From the NCBI RefSeq assembly GCF_963576675.1, contig NC_088916.1, positions 5,781,001 to 5,845,000 of the forward strand: 64,000 bases of DNA, given 5' to 3'. How positions within the stretch are numbered: position 1 is the first letter of the stretch; the number at the start of each line of letters is the position of its first letter. Source of the DNA: Euphorbia lathyris. Lineage: Eukaryota; Streptophyta; Magnoliopsida; Malpighiales; Euphorbiaceae. Position numbers and translations under genes: made by a program. The notes beneath the pieces were generated by a model. The model worked only from the letters and a program-made list of their open reading frames with translations, made no database searches and was not told the origin of the DNA. Below, piece after piece: positions 43,531-53,841 of the stretch.

Positions 43531-45207
43531 ATGGGGAAGGCAAAAGCCAAATCTGCAGTTTTAAAGTCAACCAATTCGAAATCGGCACCTTCATCACAGG
43601 GAGATGATGACGAGGTTCCCGTATTAGACGACGAACCCGAAAACTACGAAGAGGCTCTTATTAGTCCAGATTCTAAAGCGTGGCTTGAAGCCATGGATTC
43701 TGAAATGGATTCCATGTATACTAACCAAGTTTGGACCTTGGTTGATCCACCCGAAGGGATAAAACCCATTAGGTGCAGATGGATCTTCAAAAAGAAGACT
43801 GACATGGATGGAAAGGTTAGCACCTACAAGGCTAGGTTGGTAGTGAAAGGATATCGTCAAAAACAAGGTGTTGATTATGACGAAACCTTCTCTCCCGTTG
43901 CTATGTCCAAATCAATCAGAATCATGCTTGCAATTGCCGCTCATTTTGATTATGATATTTGGCAAATGGATGTGAAAACAGCTTTCCTAAACGGAAACCT
44001 GCTTGAGGATGTATACATGATGCAACCTGAAGGTTTCATATCAAAGGATGCAAATAAAGTTTGCAAACTTCAGAGATCCATTTATGGACTCAAGCAAGCA
44101 TCTAGAAGCTGGAACAAGCGTTTTGACGAAACCATAAAACAATTTGGTTTCGAACAAAATTGCGAAGAAGCTTGCATTTACAAGAAAGCAAGTGGGAGCT
44201 CTATAGCATTTCTCATACTATATATGGACGATATACTGTTAATGGGAAATGACATTGCTCTATTACAGTCAGTGAAAATATGGTTATCCGGTAACTTCTC
44301 AATGAAAGACCTTGGTGAAGCAGCCTATATACTTGGTATAAAGATCTACAGAGATAGATCACGTAGACTGCTTGGTCTTTCACGGGCTACATACATTGAA
44401 AAGGTGCTAAATCGGTTTAGCATGCTTGAATCGAAACGAGGTAACTTACCCATGGTACATGGAGTAAAGTTAAACAATCATCAATGTCCTAAAACCGATG
44501 ATGACAAACGACGCATGGCTGTAGTCCCGTACGCCAGCGCGATCGGTTCGATTATGTATACTATGCTATGCACTAGACCCGACGTAGCGTTCGCGTTATC
44601 TGTAACGAGTCGTTACCAAGGGAATCCAGGAGACGAGCATTGGATTGCCGTCAAAAACATTCTTAAGTACTTGAGAAGAACTAAAGATATGTTTCTAGTG
44701 TACGGAGAAGGAGATCTGAAAATACAAGGATTTTCAGACGCTAGTCATCTCACAGATGAGAATGATTTTAAATCCCAATCAGGATACCTGTTTATCCTAA
44801 ATGGGGGCGCAGTCAGTTGGAAAAGTTCCAAGAAGGGAAGCGTAGCTTTCTCTACGACCGAGTCAGAGTACATCGCTGCTGCGGAAGCAGCAAAAGAAGC
44901 AGTTTGGATTAGAAAGTTCATTACAGAACTAGGTGTGGTGCCTGACATTGTCAATCCCATTACTCTGTATTGTGATAACAATGGAGCCATTGCGCAAGCA
45001 AAGGAACCACGGTCTCATAATGCATCCAAGCACTACCTAAAGCGATACCACATCATAAGAGAGATTATGGCTAGAGGAGATGTGAGAATAGAAAGAGTAC
45101 CTACAGAGGACAATGTTGCAGATCCGTTGACAAAGCCTTTAACCCAGAAAGTACATGATCGTCATTTAACTTCTACTGGGATAAGTTTTAGAAACAATTG
45201 GCTTTAG
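43531..45207 (+). CDS. Copia reverse transcriptase-RNase H ORF (558 aa), copy B
   Basis: The same open 558-codon frame as copy A, with a few replacements (KQFGF for KKFGF, FALSV for FVLSV, SSKKGS for SSKQGS, CDNNGA for CDKNGA, REIMAR for REIVAR). YMDD and the RNase H residues are unchanged. Confidence 0.93.
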   Translation: MGKAKAKSAVLKSTNSKSAPSSQGDDDEVPVLDDEPENYEEALISPDSKAWLEAMDSEMDSMYTNQVWTLVDPPEGIKPIRCRWIFKKKTDMDGKVSTYKARLVVKGYRQKQGVDYDETFSPVAMSKSIRIMLAIAAHFDYDIWQMDVKTAFLNGNLLEDVYMMQPEGFISKDANKVCKLQRSIYGLKQASRSWNKRFDETIKQFGFEQNCEEACIYKKASGSSIAFLILYMDDILLMGNDIALLQSVKIWLSGNFSMKDLGEAAYILGIKIYRDRSRRLLGLSRATYIEKVLNRFSMLESKRGNLPMVHGVKLNNHQCPKTDDDKRRMAVVPYASAIGSIMYTMLCTRPDVAFALSVTSRYQGNPGDEHWIAVKNILKYLRRTKDMFLVYGEGDLKIQGFSDASHLTDENDFKSQSGYLFILNGGAVSWKSSKKGSVAFSTTESEYIAAAEAAKEAVWIRKFITELGVVPDIVNPITLYCDNNGAIAQAKEPRSHNASKHYLKRYHIIREIMARGDVRIERVPTEDNVADPLTKPLTQKVHDRHLTSTGISFRNNWL

Positions 45208-45221
45208 TCCAAGTGGGAGTA

Positions 45222-47090
45222 TGTTGGGGTTTTGTGTCCTATAGTCAATTGTTGCAGGATACAAATTTATTGTAAATGAATTGTTCTTTATATCATTTGT
45301 TTTAATGAGATATATATTTTATAACTATATAAAGGCAATCCCTTTTAAGCACTAAATAAAGTCTAATAAAAGGAAATCCGTAAGTTTGTTTAAAGTGATT
45401 ATAAAGTGTTCATACAAGCATGAAGTGAGACAAAACTTTATAATAAACTAATAAACTTAAAACCACCCCAAGTCGAGTGATATGTTTAGGATTGATATAT
45501 CACTGTTGAGACTTGTATGTAACAATGTCTTCTGTCCGACAGAAAGCTGATCTCACAAGCTTCATATATACAGATATCTGGACAGTTACATAGATCCGAT
45601 GAAACGTTGTTCATTAGGATTGGGGATCCGATTTGAGATAACAGGATGGGTAGATTCATCCTTGTCAACTGTTCATCTCATTGGTATTAATAGGTATAAC
45701 TAATCCTCAGACTCAAAGGAATGTTAATTGGTCATCCTGAATTACTGAATGTGAGACTTTGATCCTGTGGTCCCACGATCCTTAACAGAGATGACTCTGG
45801 GGTGTGAACTGCAAAGGTTGGTTGTCACAGGAAGTAATTTCAGGGTAGTTATACATTGGATTGAGCATTTATCACTCCCGATTAATGGGAGATACATCCA
45901 AGGATCGCTTGTGGAAGACTTGACTCTAAACCCTTGCAAGGTGATAGCTTAAAAGTAGAAATACAGATTTCACTTAACCTATCTTTTTGAGTTGACTCGG
46001 CCAATAACAAGTAAAACGAACGTCTCGCTATATGTGACTTGACATTACCCATTGTCATAAGATTCAGTTCAAGGATGTAGTTGATAAAGGATCGTATTAT
46101 ACCGTAACTAATACGGAAGGGTTAACGACAGAATCAACCTGTCTTCTTAACGGACTCTGGGGGAATGATTACAGACTTGCCAATAACATACTCTATACAT
46201 CATTCCGTTATGCAAGAGATTAAATATAATTCTTGAAGAAATTAATTTAATAGGTTGCATACGGCCAGAAGTAGTAAGGACCTAATGGATCACACATAAG
46301 ACTTGGAACCAAAAGAGAGATGGATATGATTAATAGATGGAAGCCCAATTGAGCCCAGTAAGGCCCAAATACAAGGAGGGGGCCGAAATTTGTATGTATT
46401 AGTAAGGGATTGATTTTATTCCATTAATCCTAATTTGATTAGGATTATGAATTAAATTAATTAAGAGATAATTTAATTGGGAGTTTTAATTAGATTAATA
46501 TTCTCCTATTATTATCCAATTAGGTTATTTATTATTATCCTAAATATATTAGATATATAGTGAGATAATAATTAAGAATCCTTTTCCGAATTGGATTCCT
46601 ATTAAGTAACCTATTCCTATCTAACTAGGGTTTAAATACAAGCTAATATATATACCCCTCCCTATAGTGAATTTCGACCAAGCCCTAAGCCTCCCCACTT
46701 GTGATTTTCGAAATTGCTTAGAGAGAGAGAGAAAAGAATTCTAATCCCCAAGTTCGTGGACAAGAATTCATACGGCATTCCATCGATTGATTAATCTTAT
46801 TCATCCCTCTTTCTCCTTGATCTTGTGTTGGTTAATTAGAGGCAATCTATTTTGGTTGCATCTCATAAGGGTTGATTTTATCTTAACCTCACCGTATTCT
46901 ACTTTGCGGTTGGAACCTCGGAGAAGAATTGTGGGCGCTTCTTTAACAACGGTAGATTGTTCATCGAAAGGTATTTCTTCTTATCCCTCTTTATATGAAA
47001 TAACGATTAACGGATCCTATGGTTAAAAGGAAATAGGCTAAAATTTTTATATTTCCGCTGCTATACCTTAGCCCTAATTTCCTTCAAACA
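45222..47090 (+). mobile_element. 3' LTR of the plus-strand Copia element, copy B
   Basis: Same ends as 18279-20144, three bases longer through small indels. No 5' LTR partner is found in the unit. Confidence 0.82.
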
Positions 47091-47378
47091 AGGCAATTGG
47101 GATTATTTTTCTCAGCAGACAACGATGGTTTACTAACTGCTTTTTGTGATTCAGACTGGGGGAGATGTAGAGTTACAAGGAAATCTGTCACAGGTTATTG
47201 CATTTTCTTGGGAAGCAGTTTGATTTCATGGGAAGCCAAGAAACAATCGACAGTCAGTAAATCATTAGTTGAGGCTGAATATAGGTCCATGGCAACCACA
47301 GTCTGTGAGTTAAAATGGCTAAGCTATTTGTTATCTGAATTTCAACTTAAGGTTCAGCTTCCTATTCCTCTTATGTGA
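47091..47378 (+). pseudogene. Second Copia RNase H fragment, copy B
   Basis: Counterpart of 20145-20432, with two residue changes (KSVTGY, TTVCELKW). Confidence 0.85.
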
Positions 47379-47619
47379 TTGTTAACCATAACTCTCCCAA
47401 CTTAAGGCGAGTATTAGAGTATATATATACTTATAACTGATATCATTTAATTGATATTAAGGGTAGTATAGACCTTTCACTCATTTGTATTTCTACTGCT
47501 ATATAAAGCATAGTTTTCCCCTTTTCATAAATAAGAGATTCTATTTCATCTCCATTGTTCTTTACATCACAATAGAGTTCATCATAAGATCCATGATCCA
47601 TGGTTTTCCAAGCTTCTTG

Positions 47620-47726
47620 CATTTTTTTTGTTCTTCTTGTACCAAATAAAGTTTTCTCAACCTCATCAATTCTGCTTTATTCTCCTCAATTCCTTCTACA
47701 AATTATTGAACAAAAATTCTCAGAAT
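47620..47726 (-). pseudogene. bZIP locus 1, exon 4 (frameshifted)
   Basis: After acceptor TTTTGGCAG the frame reads DSENFCSIICRRN and stops at 47686. Without the extra T it would read DSENxVQYxVxEIEENKAEL as in the paralogue. An alternative acceptor (TTTGTAG near 47692) could restore the RLRKLYLVQEEQ frame. An A8 run near 47632 and a repeated ATCCATG add further changes. Confidence 0.6.
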
Positions 47727-48720
47727 CTGCCAAAATTTATGACATAAAAACTCAAATTAATTTTTTTTGATGATTACCAATTTTGCTTGCCCGAGTAGAA
47801 ATTGTTTCAGTTAGGATTTTCTGCTCCATTTGTAGAAACTGTTGTTTGTTTCTATACAAAACCACTTGAGGTTGAAGATTTGCTAGTTCAGTCTTTAGAA
47901 TATCAAACAATAAAAATTACGGTTAAAAATATATAATAAAAGCTCAAAAGACCAATTTTATAGTCGGTTCACTGAACAAGAGAAATTCTATAATGCACCG
48001 GCTGCAAATGCAATGTATCCGATTAACGAAAAATAAAATACATATATAATATTTCAATATGAAATGATTAGTATAAAACAAAGTTATATAATCAGATCGG
48101 GATCATAATATAATTTCTTATATAAATATGATTTATTGCAAAATTCCAAATATAAAGGAAATTTCCTCTTACCTCTAAAGTTTGGACTTTCTTTTCCAAA
48201 TCAGATATATACTGAACCTTTTTTATCCTAGATCTCTTAGCAGAAACTCTATTTGAAATTATCCTACATATATATATATGTTTAAATTAGAAAAAATTAG
48301 AATGAAAAATTGAGATATATGAACACAAACCAAACAAAAATTGATCTAAAAAAATTAAATCAAAGTTTCACAATTCAAAGTTTTTAATCTCAACCATGAA
48401 AACCCTAATTCTATCCCCAAATGTTCTTAACCCAGATCAAAAAAAAAACCCTAAAAAACCCCAATTAGTGAAACTTACCTTTTGAGTTTTCTATCCATGC
48501 TAGGATTGGAAACAACTTCAGATTCATTTTCAACATTGATAGCATTGTTAACAACATTCTCCTTCACATCATGTTGCAGATATGAGTCTCCAGAATTCGA
48601 TCCAGAAGAGAATTCAAATCGGTTAAAATGGTTGTTGAAGTTGTAGAAAGCTGGAAATGAAGATTGAAGAAAAGGATCCATAGGTCCTCTATTGGTGTTA
48701 ATTTCATGGAAACCTTCCAT
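47686..48720 (-). CDS. bZIP transcription factor gene, locus 1 (early stop in last exon)
   Basis: Four exons, all with GT-AG borders: 48479-48720, 48173-48263, 47778-47892 and from 47726. Exon 1 starts at MEGFHEINTNRGPMDPF. Exon 2 is a classic basic region, RIISNRVSAKRSRIKKVQYI, with the invariant N-x7-R spacing, and runs into the leucine-zipper heptads in exon 3 (VQTLE, TELANLQPQVVLYRNKQQFL). It would bind ACGT-type DNA sites as a dimer in the nucleus. The layout resembles group E-like bZIPs; the subgroup is uncertain. In exon 4 an extra T relative to the locus at 62.7 kb gives a TGA at 47686-47688, predicting about 162 residues with DNA-binding and zipper parts intact. Confidence 0.75.
47778..47892 (-). 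CDS. bZIP locus 1, exon 3 (zipper)
   Basis: 115 bp, acceptor CTAAAG|ACTGAA and donor AAATTG|GTAATC. It encodes the TELANLQPQVVLYRNKQQFL and EQKILTETISTRASKI segments. The duplication breakpoint (47757/47758) lies 20 bp downstream, in the next intron. Confidence 0.8.
48173..48263 (-). CDS. bZIP locus 1, exon 2 (basic region)
   Basis: 91 bp, bordered by TGTAG| and |GTAAGAGG. It encodes RIISNRVSAKRSRIKKVQYI and SDLEKKVQTLE; N and R at the invariant positions contact DNA. The same-sized exon in the locus at 63.88 kb differs at only a few residues. Confidence 0.85.
48479..48720 (-). CDS. bZIP locus 1, exon 1
   Basis: N-terminal, S/N-rich region with SSGSNSGDSYLQHDVKENVV before the basic region. 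The donor AAAAG|GTAAGT is in phase 2. The start ATG is the first in frame; the related exon at 51.7-52.0 kb has TTG at the same place. Confidence 0.75.
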
Positions 48721-49059
48721 TATTGAAGCTTATTTATATAATTTCACATGCAAAAACAAACAAAAGTTTTCTGTGAAACCCTAATTGCAAATATGGTAAT
48801 GTACATACAGTTTTGGTCATACAAACCTTCTATGATTATTAGAACTTATATATGGAAACACATAAGTGAAATATGACCAATCTGCGATATATATTATAAG
48901 AAAAACGAAACCCTACCCGCATCTCTTTGAGGCTGACCTTGCCGCATCACTTGCCGGCCACCGCTGGCCGACGCATCTCAAGAAAACCAATCTCCCGACG
49001 ATGACTACGTGGGCATATGAGTTCTCTTCAATCTAAAGTACAGTTTTAACACTGCGGTA
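48721..49059. other. Upstream region of bZIP locus 1 and start of transposon debris
   Basis: 48721-48890 is the bZIP 5' flank; it recurs at 51976-52110. From about 48900 the DNA becomes GC-richer and unrelated. No gene is recognised. Confidence 0.5.
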
Positions 49060-49222
49060 TCCTCTGTTTCTCAACTGCCTCCCCCGTGGCAACCAGTGCA
49101 TTGCTCCTATGCTGGTATTCTTAAAAACACATCGGAGGTGATCCCTCTTCTGTAGTTTTTCCTCCCAAAGATGCTCTTGGTGATCTGTTGATGAGATAAC
49201 AAGCCATACTCACTGCATCTGC

Positions 49223-49932
49223 CTAGAAGCGCTTAGGAAGCCCCACATTCAGTCTCAAACAACGAGCCCTTTCAATCAAAGTCCGATTCATCCTTTCAGC
49301 AACACCATTATGCTGTGGAGCTTTACGCATTGTGAAGTGCCTCTGAATTCCATGCTCCTCACAAAACTTGATGAAACCCGAATTTGTGTATTCTGTGCCA
49401 TTGTCAGTCCTCAAATACTTGATTTTTCTTCCTGTTTGATTCTCCACCTCCGCTTTCCACAGCTTAAACTTGGCAAAGACTTCAGATTTATGTTTCAAGA
49501 AATATACCCAAACTTTCCTAGAAAAATCATCAATAAAAGTAACATAATACACAGACCTAGCCAATGAAGACTCTTTGACAGGACCCCATACATTAGAATG
49601 CACATAATCAAGAATTCCTTCGGTTGTGTGCTTTCCAGTCTTAAAACTGACCTTTGTTTGCTTCCCAAGAACACAAAACTTACAAGAATCTAACTTGCAG
49701 CTTTTAACACCATGCAACAAATTTCTTTTATGCAACTCAGCCATACCAGACTCACTAAGATGACCAAGACGCATATGCCACAACTTTGTATCATCATCAT
49801 TAAACTCAACAGATTGAACTCCACCTACAACTGTACTCCCTAACAGTTTATATATATTTGCAACAGTCAATTTACCCTTCATAACAATCAATGACCGTTT
49901 TACAATTTTAATGGTTTCTCTATCCTCATCAC
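49223..49932 (-). pseudogene. Copia pre-integrase and integrase core
   Basis: Codons read KLWHMRLGHLSESGMAELHK and CKFCVLGKQTKVSF (zinc region), then the core with YVHSNVWGP (the first catalytic D is changed to N), YLRTDNGTEYTNSGF (D) and HNGVAERMNRT (E). Beyond a frameshift near 49222 the strand continues with ADAVSMACYLINRSPRASLG down to about 49120. The N-terminal end is interrupted by the MITE. Confidence 0.88.
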
Positions 49933-50773
49933 CATGGTTATCAAAACCAGACCGGTCAAAGAACCGGAAAGGACAAAGGGTCAAGGGTTAGAGGTTCAAT
50001 CGGGGTTTAACCGAGGTCCAATCGGTATTAAAAAAAATTATGTAAAAAATAATATTTTATCCATATTTTAACTTATAAAAATTATATAAATAAAATTAAA
50101 AATATTAAATTTATAAATCCAATCATGAATTAAAAACATAATAAAAATTCAATTTATGAAAAGACTAAAAAATATAAATTACATATTTTTTAAAACTAAA
50201 TAATTAGTATTATTATTAACATAACATATAAGTATAATAAAATAGTTATTACACAATTTTTTAGAGTTTTAAATTTTATTTTATGAAATATTTAAATATT
50301 AATAAAATATCATGGGTATTGAAATGATAAAATAATGTTTGTATAATATTTATAGATATATAAAAAAGGTGTTCGCTATGGTTATTTTGTTTTAAAAAAA
50401 TTTGATAAAAAAAGAAATATAAAAAATAATGATAAATAAATAATATTTTAAATATTTACTTTTTATAATGATTATATATATCTATATTGTTAAGATTAAA
50501 CACAAGTTAATAAGTGGTCTAGTGGTTAAGCAGTCATTTCTTCTTCTTCAAAGGTCATATGTTCGAATCCCTGGAAAAGCAAATTATTTTTATTGAGGTT
50601 AAAATGTAAACCGACCAGCCCGTTCAAACGGGTCACGGTTCAACCAACCGGGTTAGATGGTTCTGGCCGGTTTTTAAGCATTTAAAAACCGAACCACCTC
50701 CGACCCGGAATGATGATCGGTTCCGATCGAACCGGGTTGAACCGGTCGGTCCGGTCCGGTTCTCAAAACCATG
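49933..50773. mobile_element. hAT-like MITE (841 bp) inside the Copia fragment
   Basis: The ends are inverted repeats: CATGGTTATCAAAACCAGAC on the left and CATGGTTTTGAGAACCGGAC on the right (other strand). They are flanked by 8-bp near-identical duplications CTCATCAC (49925-49932) and CTCATCAT (50774-50781). An 8-bp duplication is typical of the hAT superfamily. The CCGGTT-rich ends surround a very AT-rich core and a tRNA-like module. The Copia frame resumes across it (LIPKDDEH on one side, DEDRETIKIVKR on the other). No transposase. Confidence 0.8.
50513..50580 (+). other. tRNA-like module (Pol III A and B boxes) in the MITE
   Basis: TGGTCTAGTGG (50515-50525) resembles an A box and TGTTCGAATCC (50560-50570) a B box, 35 bp apart as in tRNA genes. 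The arms do not fold into a convincing full cloverleaf by eye, so this is a degenerate tRNA or SINE-head-like sequence rather than a functional tRNA gene. Confidence 0.6.
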
Positions 50774-50781
50774 CTCATCAT

Positions 50782-51273
50782 CCTTAGGAATAAGACCATT
50801 CTTATGTAAAGTACCCATGCATCCTAACCGACCTGTATAATCGAGAATCCATTCCTCTATCCTTATCTTCAATCGCTACCTTGTCTCTCCCAAATTCTGA
50901 TTGAAGGTGTTCACATGTTGTCCCAGATCGATGCCCTCCTTCATCTTCAACTGATACAATCTTTGTTTGAGATACAATTTAGTCGTTAGGGTTTTCGACA
51001 TAAACTGTGCTTCCAATTTCGCCCAGATTTCTCCTGGTTTACTCAAAGCCATCATGTGATACATGACTTCGTCTGCCAAACACAGCTGTATGGTCCCGAC
51101 CGCCTTCTCCTACAGTTTCCCCAGTCATCCAAATCAATCCCATCTGGCTTTGTCGGCTTTAAAGCCTTCAACAGTCCTTGCTGCGCAAGCAAGTCCTTCA
51201 TCCTTGTCTGCTATAAACTGAAGTTTCCATGGCCATTGAATTTCGCAACTTCGAATCTCACACCTCTTGACAT
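50782..51273 (-). pseudogene. Copia gag and protease-region remnant
   Basis: From an ATG at 51271-51273 (MSRGVRFEVAKFNGHGNFSL) gag text continues in broken frames to MADEVMYHMMALSKPGEIWA, LEAQFMSKTLTTKLYLKQRL and HVNTFNQ. Most of the protease is deleted: gag runs directly into LGCMGTLHKNGLIPKDDEH, which belongs just before the pre-integrase domain. Confidence 0.82.
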
Positions 51274-51288
51274 AGCTTCCTCAACGTT

Positions 51289-51300
51289 GCTCTGATACCA
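51289..51300 (-). promoter_or_regulatory. Primer-binding site (initiator tRNA-Met), Copia fragment
   Basis: The minus strand reads TGGTATCAGAGC, the exact usual site, 2 bp inside the LTR end CAACA. Confidence 0.9.
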
Positions 51301-51302
51301 AT

Positions 51303-51551
51303 TGTTGAAAAATGAAGCTAAATAAAACAAAATTGTAAAGCAAAGATCGAATACCAAGGATTTGTTAACGAAGTTCAGCAGTTTTGAAATGCCTACGTCT
51401 CCGGGAGCGATGAGCGGTTTATTTCTTATTGATCGTGTAAAAGAGATACAGTTTCTCCGTTCCATTCCGCTCGATGCGCTCTGCTCCTCTCAATCCTCTC
51501 CGCTCCACTTCGGGATAAGCCCCCTGGATATTATGAGCCATATCCAACACA
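51303..51551 (-). repeat. Partial 5' LTR of the Copia fragment
   Basis: The 3' part of the LTR, ending CATTTTTCAACA before the primer site. It is cut at about 51551 where bZIP-related sequence begins (AATTAGAATGAAAAATTGAG, also at 48290 and at the very end of the window). Confidence 0.75.
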
Positions 51552-52110
51552 AAAATTAGAATGAAAAATTGAGATATATGGACAAAAACCAAACAAAAAT
51601 TGAACCCAAAACACACAAAAAAAAAATTCAAAAATTCAAAATTCAAAGTTTTTAATCTCAACCATTAAAACCCTAATTCTATCCCCAAATGTTTTTAACC
51701 TAGATAAAAAAGAAAAAACCCTAACAGAGTTAAACTTACCATTTTAGTTTTCTAGAGTCTCCAGATTCATTTTCAATTTTGATAGCATTGTTAATAACAT
51801 TCTTCTTATCATGATGTTGTAGAGATGAGTCTAGAGAATTCGATCCAGACGAGAAATGGATCGTCGCCTCAAATTTGTTAAAATGGCTGTTGAAGTTGTA
51901 GGAGACTGGAAATGAAGATGGAAGAAAAGGATTCATAGGTGCTTTTTTGGTGGTCATTTTATGGACAGCTTCCAAAACCTTTCCGTCAAACACTAATTGC
52001 AACTACGGTAATGTACTTAAATTTGGTCATACTTAAAGTTTTCTGTCAAACCTTCTATCATTGGAACTTATATATGGAAAGCAGCAGTAAAATACAATGG
52101 TCAAATTTTC
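51552..52110 (-). pseudogene. bZIP locus 2: exon 1 and flank only
   Basis: Similar to 48290-48890. Exon 1-like text at 51740-51975 reads PMNPFLPSSFPVSYNFNSHF and SSGSNSLDSSLQHHDKKNVI with a good |GTAAGT donor at 51739. The start codon position holds TTG instead of ATG (51973-51975). Exons 2-4 are absent: immediately left lies the Copia LTR. It cannot encode a bZIP protein. Confidence 0.8.
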
Positions 52111-52530
52111 AGATAAAATCACTGGAAAAGAATAAACCATAGTAGTAACAATTATCGGATTAGTATGGCATCAATTATTAGATTAGTGTCAAATGAATCA
52201 AACATAACCTAATGGTATCCTAATGGCATAAACCTAATCGGGATAGTCTCAATCTCTTGACATGTTTTCGGTCACATTCAGATTTATTATATAACTATGT
52301 TAATGACGACATTTCAAATAAAGAGGATATATTAATATTTTTAAATATTTTATGTCATTTTTGGATTAGCATGTTAACTTTTGATCATTCAAAAGCCTAC
52401 TATTATCATATTGGGTTCGTGTAATTTATTTACAAGTCACATCTAATTTAACTATCTATATTAATGATGACATGTAAAAATATAGAAACTTCTAATCGTA
52501 TTTGCAAGTAATAATATATTGACTGTGTTT
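52050..52530. repeat. bZIP upstream-flank repeat, member 1
   Basis: Aligns with 54930-55505 in direct orientation, sharing for example GGAACTTATATATGGAAA, AACCTAATCGGGATA and ATGTTAA(T/C)GA(C/T)GACAT. By eye it is clearly more diverged than the 27-kb duplication. Confidence 0.75.
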
Positions 52531-53559
52531 AATATATTGAGCACTTATCAACCACTCAATAGATATTGAGTAGTTTGTTATTAAGCTTTTGACTATTTTT
52601 ATAATATATTTTTAATTTTTAAAATAATATGGTAAGGTTTAATTAATTGGTGGATCTCTTGTGATTGGTGGATCCTTTATGACTGATTTATAGAATTTAA
52701 TCATTGGAGTTGGATAGTTTAATAAAATAAAGTTTATTAAATTAATAATATGACATGTATATTGAGTGATTGTGGGCATAAACTGTTGGAGATGCTATAA
52801 AATTTTATAGAAATAAATCTTAATTAATGTTTCACCCATATTTTAATCTGGGCCAATTTCATAATTAATCTACTTAATTTGGCCCAAATTGATAAAATTA
52901 ATAGAGTTGGGGAAATTAGACAATTAGACAATTTAATTTAATTTGGTTTGGATTTGGTATTATTTTGCCAATTGTATCTTTTCCGTCAAAATATGTGAGA
53001 AATTAAAAGTATTGGACCGATTTGGTAATTTACTAATTATTCTGGCTGAAATGAGTAATTAACCAATTAAATCAATGATGCAGCTGCACAAAAATGTGGA
53101 AGTTGGGAAGTGAGGTAGTGGAGCAGAAACATGGGTTAGTGGGGGAAATTAGTTATGGAAATTCCTTGCTGAGCAGTTACAGAACTTCTTTGCTGAGACG
53201 TGAAACTTACTTGTTGAAACATGGAAGTTTCTTGCTGGGCAATTTCCAACATATTTTTTACAGCATAAAAATATAATTCAGCAGCAAAAACAGTTAGTGG
53301 ATGAGATTAGTTACAGAACTTATTGGAACTTCCTTGCTGAAACGTGGAACTTACTTACTAGACAGTTACTTACTTATTTTTGTAGTATAAATCCAAGTTT
53401 TGTCAGCAGGAAAAATGATCTAACTCAATCCAACTCAATCCAAAATCAATCAAAAAACCAACAACAAATCTCAACAATGACCCAAAAGTCTTAGAAAAAT
53501 CTCAACAACAATTGTTGTCAATTTCTTTCAATTTTCAATTGCCATAATACAAGACAAAG
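52531..53559. other. AT-rich stretch with internally repeated, LTR-like sequence
   Basis: Between about 53094 and 53370, near-repeats of ACTTCCTTGCTGA(A/G)(A/C)G recur and the text alternates AAACTTACTTG and GAACTTACTTA. It may be the LTR/leader of a Gypsy element, but I could not define ends. No gene. Confidence 0.35.
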
Positions 53560-53840
53560 ATTTGATTCAACAGAGAGTTCTATAGAGATTCTCACTACTT
53601 TGCGCAATGTGCAAAAATAGCCGGAGAACATATCCAAACTGATCATTGATGGTTTTGTATAGAAGCAGCTAACGGAGGCTCTAACAGAAACCAGGAGGGT
53701 TGAGGCTAAGCCAAATATAACTATTTCTCCTGCAAAGTGGAAGGAAAATGTGATGGTGCTTAACCCACCACAACAAAGGAAAGGGGCTACAGAAATTCAT
53801 AGTAGTTCCTCATTGGAACGCTATCCCACTCCTCTAGACA
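53560..53840 (+). pseudogene. Possible retroelement gag remnant
   Basis: In one frame EALTETRRVEAKPNI and SSSSLERYPTPLDI can be read, suggestive of a Gypsy gag N-terminal region, but no gag core motif is visible. Weak call. Confidence 0.3.
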
Positions 53841-53841
53841 T

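Larger units (their letters stand above)
20804..47757. repeat. Tandem segmental duplication, copy B (complete inferred unit)
   Basis: The right edge is seen directly: copies A and B share CTCAAAT and then differ (CTATGG in A, TAATTT in B). The left edge at 20804 is inferred. In a simple tandem duplication, what follows copy A is the start of copy B, and 20804 is exactly where an Athila element begins abruptly in the middle of its internal region. The unit would be 26,954 bp. The equivalent of 20804-26992 for copy A lies left of the window, so this cannot be confirmed here. Confidence 0.8.
49060..51551 (-). mobile_element. Copia element fragment between bZIP repeats
   Basis: Read on the minus strand: partial LTR (51303 to about 51551), PBS, gag, pre-integrase and integrase, ending near 49100 without reverse transcriptase. 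Its left part is missing and its LTR is cut where bZIP-related DNA starts at about 51552. A hAT-like MITE sits inside it. All frames are broken. Confidence 0.85.

Noticed and set aside
50513..50580. Functional tRNA gene
   Set aside because: A and B boxes are imperfect, arms do not pair convincingly, no clear anticodon loop or T-run terminator, and it lies inside a MITE.
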